From positions 1 to 34,090 of the forward strand of contig NZ_JABLSI010000049.1 of NCBI RefSeq assembly GCF_019303475.1: a stretch of DNA of 34,090 nt, read 5' to 3'. Shown here in pieces: positions 29,365 to 34,090 of this stretch (the first letter of the stretch is position 1; the number at the start of each line of letters is the position of its first letter). The notes beneath the pieces were generated by a model, which made no database searches, was not told the DNA's origin, and worked only from the letters and a program-made list of their open reading frames with translations. Position numbers and translations under genes: made by a program. The stretch comes from Streptomyces sp. JJ38. GTDB taxonomy: Bacteria; Actinomycetota; Actinomycetes; Streptomycetales; Streptomycetaceae.

Positions 29365-30270
29365 CTACAGCCAGGCCGCGAACTCCAGCAGCAGTTCGCC
29401 GTCTTCCCGGTCCCCGGCCAGCACGTGCCGCACCCCGGACTCGACCGCCCGGTACAGCGCCCAGCCGCGCAGCCGGTCCCGCTCCACGTCCAGCGAGTCG
29501 GCCAGCCGGTGCACGCGGCGCCGCGTGGCCGCCGCCGCGCCCGGCGAGGCCACCAGGTCGTGCAGCCGGTCCCGGGCGAGCCGGGCCAGGTCGAAGGCCG
29601 GCTCGCCCACCAGCGGCTCCGGACCGACCGCGAGCCACGGGGCCCGTTCGGAGTCCGAGGCCAGCACGGCGCCCTGCCGGAAGTCGCCGTGCAGCAGTAC
29701 CCCCGCGGGGGCGTCCGTCAGCAGCTCGGCGCGGGTCGCCAGCGCGGTGTCCGCGAGGGCCCGGAGGTCCTCGGGTGCCCGCTTCAGCACCCGCTCCACC
29801 TCGGCCCCCGTGTGCTCGGCCACCGTCGTGAACGCGAAACCGTCCCCTCCCGGGGGCACCCACAGCCGTCGCACCGCCGAACAGGCCTCCAGCATGGCCT
29901 TGTCCTCCGGGAGCGACCGCAGCGAGACCTCACCGTGCAGCCGTTCCAGCAGCAGCGCCCCCGCGCCGAGGTCGGCGCGCAGCAGCCGGGCGGCTCCGAG
30001 CCCGTCCCAGGTGGTCAGCGCCGCGGCCTCGGCCGCGGCCCCCGCACCGGCCGGCGCGCACAGCTTCAGCGCCGCGGGGGAGCCGTCCGCCTGACGCACC
30101 AGCAGCACGACGCTGGTCCGCCCGCCCGGCAGCACGGTGCGCTCCGCCGTCAGCTCCCACCGCTCCAGCAGCCGCCTGGTCAGCTCCGGAAGTCCGGCGA
30201 GCCAGGAGTGTTCCGGGCCGAGGGCGCGGACCAGCCGTCGTGGCGGTTCCGGGGGGAGAGCGGAAACCAT
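29365..30270 (-). CDS. Aminoglycoside-phosphotransferase-like protein, degenerate active site
   Basis: This 301-aa member of the APH/choline-kinase fold resembles the streptomycin 6-phosphotransferase branch (RLHGEVSLRSLP, WLAVGPEPLVGEPAFDLARL). The ATP-binding lysine (K69 in ALKLC) and the catalytic aspartate D196 in HGDF are present. The Mg-binding Asn of HxDxxxxN is Ala201, and the Asp expected in the DFG-like motif is Gly216. Kinase activity is therefore doubtful and antibiotic resistance should not be assumed. The start is ATG 30270, but its ribosome-binding site is poor and a GTG at 30339 is possible. It follows two minus-strand core genes (lipoprotein, DUF4439) and is probably part of that conserved group. 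Confidence 0.8.
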   Translation of the reverse strand: MVSALPPEPPRRLVRALGPEHSWLAGLPELTRRLLERWELTAERTVLPGGRTSVVLLVRQADGSPAALKLCAPAGAGAAAEAAALTTWDGLGAARLLRADLGAGALLLERLHGEVSLRSLPEDKAMLEACSAVRRLWVPPGGDGFAFTTVAEHTGAEVERVLKRAPEDLRALADTALATRAELLTDAPAGVLLHGDFRQGAVLASDSERAPWLAVGPEPLVGEPAFDLARLARDRLHDLVASPGAAAATRRRVHRLADSLDVERDRLRGWALYRAVESGVRHVLAGDREDGELLLEFAAWL

Positions 30271-30388
30271 GTGCTGCGGGGTGCCTTTCCGTCGGTGGTC
30301 GCCGGATCGGTGGTCGGCCGGCCGGTCGTGCGCGGTCACCCGCCGGTTCGTCCGGCCACCGCGAGCGCGGCGGCCGTCCGCGAGCGCC

Positions 30389-30862
30389 TCAGCGCGATCC
30401 GGCCTGTTCGGCCCGCTGCGCGTCGGCGGCTCGTTCGGCGAGCCCAGGGAAGGCTACGCCGCCGCCACGCCAGCGTGCCGACCGGACTGCCGCTTCCCGC
30501 AGCGCGTCCGCCGCGGCCCGCCGTCGCGCCCCCTCGGAGGCCCGCACCAGGTCCGCGTACACCCCCGCCACACGGTCCTCCAGCTCGGCGGCGAGCCGGA
30601 TCGCCGCCTCGGCGTCCGGCACCGGGTACGGCAGGACGTAGCCCGCCCGCGCGGGCCGCGGGGCACCGCCCAGCTCGCGCACCGCCCGCACCAGCCGGTC
30701 CCGACGCGCCCGGTGCGCGGTGTGCGCCTCCCGCGCGGCCCGGCGCTCCGGCCCGTCGGTGCGCGCGCCCACCACGCCGTACCCGTACACGGCCGCGTGC
30801 TCGGCCGCCAGGGCCGCCTGCACGGCCGTCAGCTCCGCCGCGCGCCGCTGCTCGTCCGCCAT
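30389..30862 (-). CDS. DUF4439 ferritin-like protein
   Basis: This 157-aa, strongly helical protein begins ELTAVQAALAAEHAAVYGYGV, read in pieces, and contains AHRARRDRL and PYPVPDAEAAIRLAAELED. This is the pattern of DUF4439 ferritin-like four-helix proteins found beside rimP in streptomycetes. Its acidic and His residues (EH in helix 1, AHTAHRARRD in helix 2) could bind metal, but no function is established. Its ATG at 30862 is one base after the stop of the lipoprotein gene, so the two are translationally coupled and probably act together, one secreted and one in the cytoplasm. Confidence 0.87.
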   Translation of the reverse strand: MADEQRRAAELTAVQAALAAEHAAVYGYGVVGARTDGPERRAAREAHTAHRARRDRLVRAVRELGGAPRPARAGYVLPYPVPDAEAAIRLAAELEDRVAGVYADLVRASEGARRRAAADALREAAVRSARWRGGGVAFPGLAERAADAQRAEQAGSR

Positions 30863-30863
30863 G

Positions 30864-31433
30864 TCAGGAGCCCCCCGCCGACCGTTCGCCCAGCAGATAC
30901 GCGTGCACCTCACCGGCCGCCGCGACGGAGGCCAGCAGCCGGGCCAGTTCGGGCTGGGCGTCGGCCAGCGCCCCGACGCGGGCCCGGGCGGTGCTCCGCT
31001 CCGCCGCGGCCAGCTCCGCCAGCGCCTCCCGTGCCCCCTCGGGCACCGTCGGGTCGCTGGATTCCGCGGGCTCGGCGGATGCGGTGGCGTCGGGGGAGCG
31101 GTTGGCCGACGCACCGTCAGGTCGCCCGGAAGCGCCGAACGCCGCCAGGTGCAGGGCCACGTCGGCCCGCAGCGGCGCCAACCGTCCCGCCAGCGCCGGG
31201 TGGGCTCCGGCCGTCGCGTCGTAGCGCCGCAGCAGGGCGGCGCTCTCCCGCGCCGCCGCCCCGCGCAGGCGCGCGTCCCGCTCGTCGGCCCGCTGTTGAT
31301 CCAGCTCATCCTCCCGGCCGCCGGAGCAGCCGGTGAGGGCGACGCCCGCCCCCAGCGTGCCGAGCGCCGCGAGCCCCGCCGTTCCGGCACCCAGCAAACC
31401 GCGTCTGCTCGGCCGTCCGGGCGGATTGGACAC
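30864..31433 (-). CDS. Tat-exported lipoprotein, DUF4439-related partner
   Basis: This protein of about 189 aa has a twin-arginine signal (SRRGLLGAG), a hydrophobic core and a lipobox LTGC near residue 34, so it should be exported folded and lipid-anchored outside the membrane. The mature part is helical and Ala/Arg/Glu-rich, with a Ser/Pro-rich linker in the middle and a final helix resembling ferritin-like folds (ERSTARARVGALAD). Function is unknown. The start is GTG 31433, with a second GTG at 31436 equally possible. It is coupled to the DUF4439 gene (1-bp gap) and divergent from rimP. Confidence 0.82.
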   Translation of the reverse strand: MSNPPGRPSRRGLLGAGTAGLAALGTLGAGVALTGCSGGREDELDQQRADERDARLRGAAARESAALLRRYDATAGAHPALAGRLAPLRADVALHLAAFGASGRPDGASANRSPDATASAEPAESSDPTVPEGAREALAELAAAERSTARARVGALADAQPELARLLASVAAAGEVHAYLLGERSAGGS

Positions 31434-31737
31434 CACGTAACACCCCACAGGCAGACGGTCGGCAGGTAGAACGGGACCAGAACAGGTGATCACCGTCGCC
31501 GTGAGGGTACCCGGCGCCCTCGCCGCGCCCCCGGCGTGCCCCTGCCGGGCACCCGAGCGGCGGCGTCCCGGGCACCCGAGCGGCGCCGCGGTTCGGGCAC
31601 GGTCGGCGCAACGCGCTAGGCTGTCCAGGGACGCGCGGTGGCGTGCCGCCTCCGCCTGCCGTCCATGCGTCCCCCCTCAGACCCCCCCAGACCCCCTTTG
31701 AGATGACAACAGCACACGCGGCCGAGGAGTCACCCGG
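31434..31737. promoter_or_regulatory. Divergent intergenic region upstream of rimP
   Basis: This 304-bp region contains TAGGCT at 31617-31622, a good -10 candidate that would give a rimP-nusA leader of about 110 nt; no clear -35 is visible. A 17-bp direct repeat (CGGGCACCCGAGCGGCG) occurs at 31546-31562 and 31569-31585, just upstream. No tRNA gene, such as the metY of the E. coli operon, is seen. Confidence 0.45.
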
Positions 31738-32274
31738 ATGAGCACCACCCAGATCGACCGGCTGCGCGGGCTGCTGGAACCGCTCGTGACCGAGCGCGGG
31801 CTGGATCTCGAGGAACTCACCGTCACCCCCGCGGGCAAGCGCCGGGTCCTGCGCATCGTCGTCGACTCCGACGAGGGCGTGCAGCTCGACGCCTGTGCCG
31901 AGCTGAGCCGTGCCGCCTCCGCGGCGCTGGACGAGGACGACCCGATGGGCTCGGCCCCCTACGTCCTCGAAGTGACCTCGCCGGGCGCCGACCGCCCGCT
32001 GACCGAGCCGCGGCACTACCGCCGCGCCGTCGGCCGGCTGATCACCGCGCGGCTGCACGAGGGGGGCGACCTGACGGCCCGGATCGAGGCCGTCGACGAG
32101 GACGGCCTCGACCTGGAGGTTCCGGGGGTCAAGGGCCGCAAGCCGACCAAGCGACGCGTGGAGTTCGCCGAGATCGCCCGAGCCCGGGTCGAGATCGAGT
32201 TCAACCGCCCCGCCGCACGTGAGAACGACAAGGCAGACGTGAAGGACGACAACGAGATGGACGGGGAGGCGTAG
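31738..32274 (+). CDS. rimP: Ribosome maturation factor RimP
   Basis: This 178-aa protein has the two-domain RimP fold. The N-terminal alpha/beta domain contains GLDLEELTVTPAGKRRVLRI (in pieces), VDSDEGVQLDACAELSRAAS and YVLEVTSPGADRPL, the family signature. The C-terminal SH3-like domain has VGRLITARLHEG and is followed by an acidic tail (DKADVKDDNEMDGEA). RimP acts in maturation of the 30S subunit. It starts at ATG 31738 with GAGGAG eight bases upstream. It is the first gene of the rimP-nusA-rnpM-infB operon; the next start lies two bases after its stop. Confidence 0.97.
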   Translation: MSTTQIDRLRGLLEPLVTERGLDLEELTVTPAGKRRVLRIVVDSDEGVQLDACAELSRAASAALDEDDPMGSAPYVLEVTSPGADRPLTEPRHYRRAVGRLITARLHEGGDLTARIEAVDEDGLDLEVPGVKGRKPTKRRVEFAEIARARVEIEFNRPAARENDKADVKDDNEMDGEA

Positions 32275-32276
32275 CC

Positions 32277-33290
32277 GTGGATATCGACATGAGCGCCCTG
32301 CGGGGTCTGGTCCGGGAGAAGGAGATCTCCTTCGATCTGCTCGTGGAGGCGATCGAGGCCGCGCTCCTCATCGCCTACCACCGCACCGAGGGCAGCCGCC
32401 GGCACGCCCGCGTCAAGCTGGACCGGGACACCGGCCACGTGACGGTGTGGGCCACCGAGGACGCCGCCGACCTCGCCGAGGGCCAGGAGCCCCGCGAGTT
32501 CGACGACACCCCCACCGGCTTCGGGCGGATCGCCGCGACGACCGCCAAGCAGGTCATCCTCCAGCGCCTGCGGGACGCCGAGGAGGAGGTCACCTTCGGG
32601 GAGTACGCGGGCCGGGAGGGCGACATCGTCACCGGTGTCGTGCAGCAGGGCAGCGACCCGAAGAGCGTCCTGGTGGACATCGGCAAGATGGAGGCCATCC
32701 TGCCGCCCCAGGAGCAGGTGCCGGGGGAGGACTACAGCCACGGCACCCGGCTGCGTTCGTACGTCGTACGGGTCGCGAAGGGGGTGCGCGGTGCCTCCGT
32801 CACCCTGTCGCGCACCCATCCCAACCTCGTGCGCAAGCTCTTCGCGCTGGAGGTGCCGGAGATCGCCGACGGCTCCGTGGAGATCGCGGCCGTCGCCCGG
32901 GAGGCCGGCCACCGCACCAAGATCGCCGTTCGCTCCACCCGCTCCGGACTCAACGCGAAGGGCGCCTGCATCGGGCCCATGGGCGGCCGGGTGCGGAACG
33001 TGATGGCCGAACTGCACGGCGAGAAGATCGACATCGTCGACTGGTCGGACGACCCGGCGGAGCTGGTCGCCAACGCGCTGTCCCCCGCCCGGGTGAGCCG
33101 GGTCGACATCATCGACGAGGTCGCCCGTTCGGCCCGTGTCACCGTGCCGGACTACCAGCTGTCGCTGGCCATCGGCAAGGAGGGGCAGAACGCGCGGCTC
33201 GCGGCCCGGCTGACCGGCTGGCGCATCGACATCCGCCCCGACGAGACGCCCGGCGCCGAGGCCGCCGAGGCCGGGACCGCCGCGGGCTGA
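32277..33290 (+). CDS. nusA: Transcription termination/antitermination factor NusA
   Basis: This 337-aa NusA is of the short actinobacterial form without C-terminal acidic repeats. In order it has the N-terminal RNA-polymerase-binding domain (about 1-110), the S1 domain (about 115-190, IVTGVVQQGSDPKSVLVDIG), KH1 with GACIGPMGGRVRNVM (about 220-240) and KH2 with LAIGKEGQNARLAARL (about 295-315). It modulates pausing, termination and rRNA antitermination. GTG 32277 is the start because GGGGAGG lies seven bases upstream; ATG 32289 is an alternative. It is tightly coupled to rimP. Confidence 0.97.
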   Translation: MDIDMSALRGLVREKEISFDLLVEAIEAALLIAYHRTEGSRRHARVKLDRDTGHVTVWATEDAADLAEGQEPREFDDTPTGFGRIAATTAKQVILQRLRDAEEEVTFGEYAGREGDIVTGVVQQGSDPKSVLVDIGKMEAILPPQEQVPGEDYSHGTRLRSYVVRVAKGVRGASVTLSRTHPNLVRKLFALEVPEIADGSVEIAAVAREAGHRTKIAVRSTRSGLNAKGACIGPMGGRVRNVMAELHGEKIDIVDWSDDPAELVANALSPARVSRVDIIDEVARSARVTVPDYQLSLAIGKEGQNARLAARLTGWRIDIRPDETPGAEAAEAGTAAG

Positions 33291-33397
33291 CCGCCCGGAA
33301 CGGCCCCGACCACGGGGAATAGACGACAATCCGTATCCGTTATCGTGCCGTCACCCCCCGCCAGGGGGAACCGCGCACGGGGAGGTAGACTTAGACG

Positions 33398-33718
33398 GTG
33401 TCTGGCCGGACACGTGCCCGAACATGCCCCGAGCGCACCTGCGTGGGGTGCCGAGGGCGTTCGGCCAAGGCCGATCTGCTGCGTGTGGTGTTGGTCGAGG
33501 GTGAATGTGTCCCCGATCTTCGCGGTACGCTGCCCGGCCGGGGTGCGTATCTGCACCCCAGCCTCGCCTGTCTCGATCTGGCGGTCCGCCGCCGGGCGTT
33601 TCCACGGGCCTTCCGGGCGACGGCGGGCCGTCGGCCGCTCGGCACGGAGGAACTGGGTCGACACGTACGACAGGCGTCCCGGGAAACCGGGGACCACCAG
33701 CACAACGCAACACCGTAA
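33398..33718 (+). CDS. rnpM: YlxR/RnpM family nucleic-acid-binding protein
   Basis: This 106-aa basic protein of the DUF448/YlxR family has the signature RTCVGCRGRSAKADLLRV near residues 13-30 and GRGAYLHPSLACLDLAVRR further on. YlxR of Firmicutes was renamed RnpM for binding RNase P RNA; the actinobacterial role is less clear. It starts at GTG 33398. TAGACT at 33386-33391 lies six bases before the start and could be a -10 for a secondary promoter, while GGGGAGG about 11 bases upstream may be the ribosome-binding site. The position between nusA and infB is the classical one. Confidence 0.93.
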   Translation: MSGRTRARTCPERTCVGCRGRSAKADLLRVVLVEGECVPDLRGTLPGRGAYLHPSLACLDLAVRRRAFPRAFRATAGRRPLGTEELGRHVRQASRETGDHQHNATP

Positions 33719-33842
33719 GAACGTAGAAAAGGTCCGCGCGGACGGTCGTGCGGACGAGGTACCTCGCGAGTCGGAAGTAGGTCGAGATTGCGATGAGCAC
33801 TCGATGAGTACGCGATGAGTACGCCCATGCATAAGTAGCGAA
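33719..33842 (+). promoter_or_regulatory. infB leader with three chained micro-ORFs
   Basis: The rnpM-infB gap holds three copies of CGATGAG(C/T)AC at 33791-33800, 33802-33811 and 33813-33822, with an 11-bp period. Read as codons they form three micro-ORFs linked by ATGA stop-start overlaps: MSTR (33793-33807), MSTR (33804-33818) and MSTPMHK (33815-33838). Upstream are two perfect palindromes, GTCCGCGCGGAC at 33732-33743 and CGAGGTACCTCG at 33755-33766. Whether any of this is translated or regulatory is not known. Confidence 0.45.
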
Positions 33843-33867
33843 GGTCCGGCGGCGCCCACCCCGGACC
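33843..33867 (+). promoter_or_regulatory. Hairpin just upstream of the infB ribosome-binding site
   Basis: GGTCCGG at 33843-33849 pairs with CCGGACC at 33861-33867 around an 11-nt loop. It ends a few bases before AAGGAG, the infB ribosome-binding site, and starts five bases after the last micro-ORF stop. It could be a weak attenuator or an initiation-control structure. Confidence 0.5.
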
Positions 33868-33881
33868 GTCTAAGGAGCGAA

Positions 33882-34090
33882 GTGGCTAAGGTCCGGGTAT
33901 ACGAGCTCGCCAAGGAGCTTGGAGTCGAAAGCAAGGTCGTCATGGCCAAGCTCCAAGAACTCGGTGAATTCGTCCGTTCGGCGTCCTCGACGATCGAGGC
34001 GCCGGTAGTGCGCAGGCTGACCGACGCGTTGGACGCGTCCGGCGGCGCCAAGAAGTCGGGGAAGCCCGCCGCGAAGCCGGCGGCCCCCAA
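33882..34090 (+). CDS. infB: Translation initiation factor IF-2, N-terminal part
   Basis: This frame starts at GTG 33882, with AAGGAG upstream, and runs off the window after 69 complete codons. It encodes the conserved IF-2 N-terminal subdomain (VRVYELAKELGVESK, VVMAKLQELGEFVRSASSTI), followed by the start of the Lys/Ala/Pro-rich linker (KKSGKPAAKPAAP) seen in actinobacterial IF-2. The GTPase core lies outside the window. IF-2 places initiator tRNA on the ribosome. Confidence 0.96.
   Translation, partial: MAKVRVYELAKELGVESKVVMAKLQELGEFVRSASSTIEAPVVRRLTDALDASGGAKKSGKPAAKPAAP

Noticed and set aside
28700..30270. Acetyltransferase and aminoglycoside-phosphotransferase-like genes as resistance determinants of the cluster
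   Set aside because: Their order with DUF4439, the Tat lipoprotein and rimP matches the streptomycete core locus as I know it, and the kinase homologue lacks metal-binding residues.

Overview
The window is very GC-rich, with G/C-dominated third codon positions, frequent GTG starts and U-tract-less hairpin terminators, all typical of Streptomyces. Its two ends are housekeeping genes: the last codons of ispG and a DUF4081/GNAT acetyltransferase on the left, and acetyltransferase - aminoglycoside-phosphotransferase-like - DUF4439 ferritin-like - Tat lipoprotein - rimP - nusA - rnpM(ylxR) - infB on the right. In reference streptomycetes as I remember them this is one continuous core locus with proS between the two halves. 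Here proS is absent from the window and about 27 kb of secondary-metabolism genes (roughly 1.3-28.4 kb) lie between the halves.

The insert is a halogenated-pyrrole polyketide cluster with a counterpart for nearly every biosynthetic gene of the pyoluteorin (plt) pathway. Left block: PltA-like pyrrolyl-carrier halogenase and PltL-like carrier protein (both minus strand), a TetR-family regulator (plus), and a type II thioesterase (minus). Centre: two large modular PKSs (plus), the first KS-AT-ACP-KS-AT(degenerate)-ACP, the second KS-AT-DH-like-KR-ACP-thioester reductase, followed by a DUF3533/ABC-2-type membrane protein. Next come a minus-strand PltM-type flavin halogenase and, divergently, a tiny membrane protein, a PltD-like halogenase homologue with broken FAD and WxWxIP motifs, and a free-standing ACP. 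Right block: a four-gene minus-strand operon of cation/proton antiporter, PltE-like prolyl-carrier dehydrogenase, PltF-like prolyl-AMP ligase and flavin reductase.

Inferred pathway: the ligase loads L-proline on the small carrier protein, the acyl-CoA-dehydrogenase-like enzyme oxidises prolyl to pyrrolyl, and the PltA-like halogenase with FADH2 from the flavin reductase chlorinates the pyrrole. Three KS domains then add three C2 units. The last module reduces one ketone, and the terminal reductase domain releases an aldehyde instead of an acid. Aldol closure of such an aldehyde would give a 2-(2-hydroxybenzoyl)pyrrole, the scaffold of pyrrolomycin C/D and of the marinopyrrole monomer, rather than the resorcinol of pyoluteorin. 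The two further halogenase-family proteins may chlorinate the phenol or couple two monomers. Product identity is inference from domain content.

Other points of interest are the degenerate AT in module 2, the non-canonical DH-like domain, the proton antiporter beside genes for a probable protonophore, and an infB leader carrying three chained micro-ORFs followed by a hairpin.
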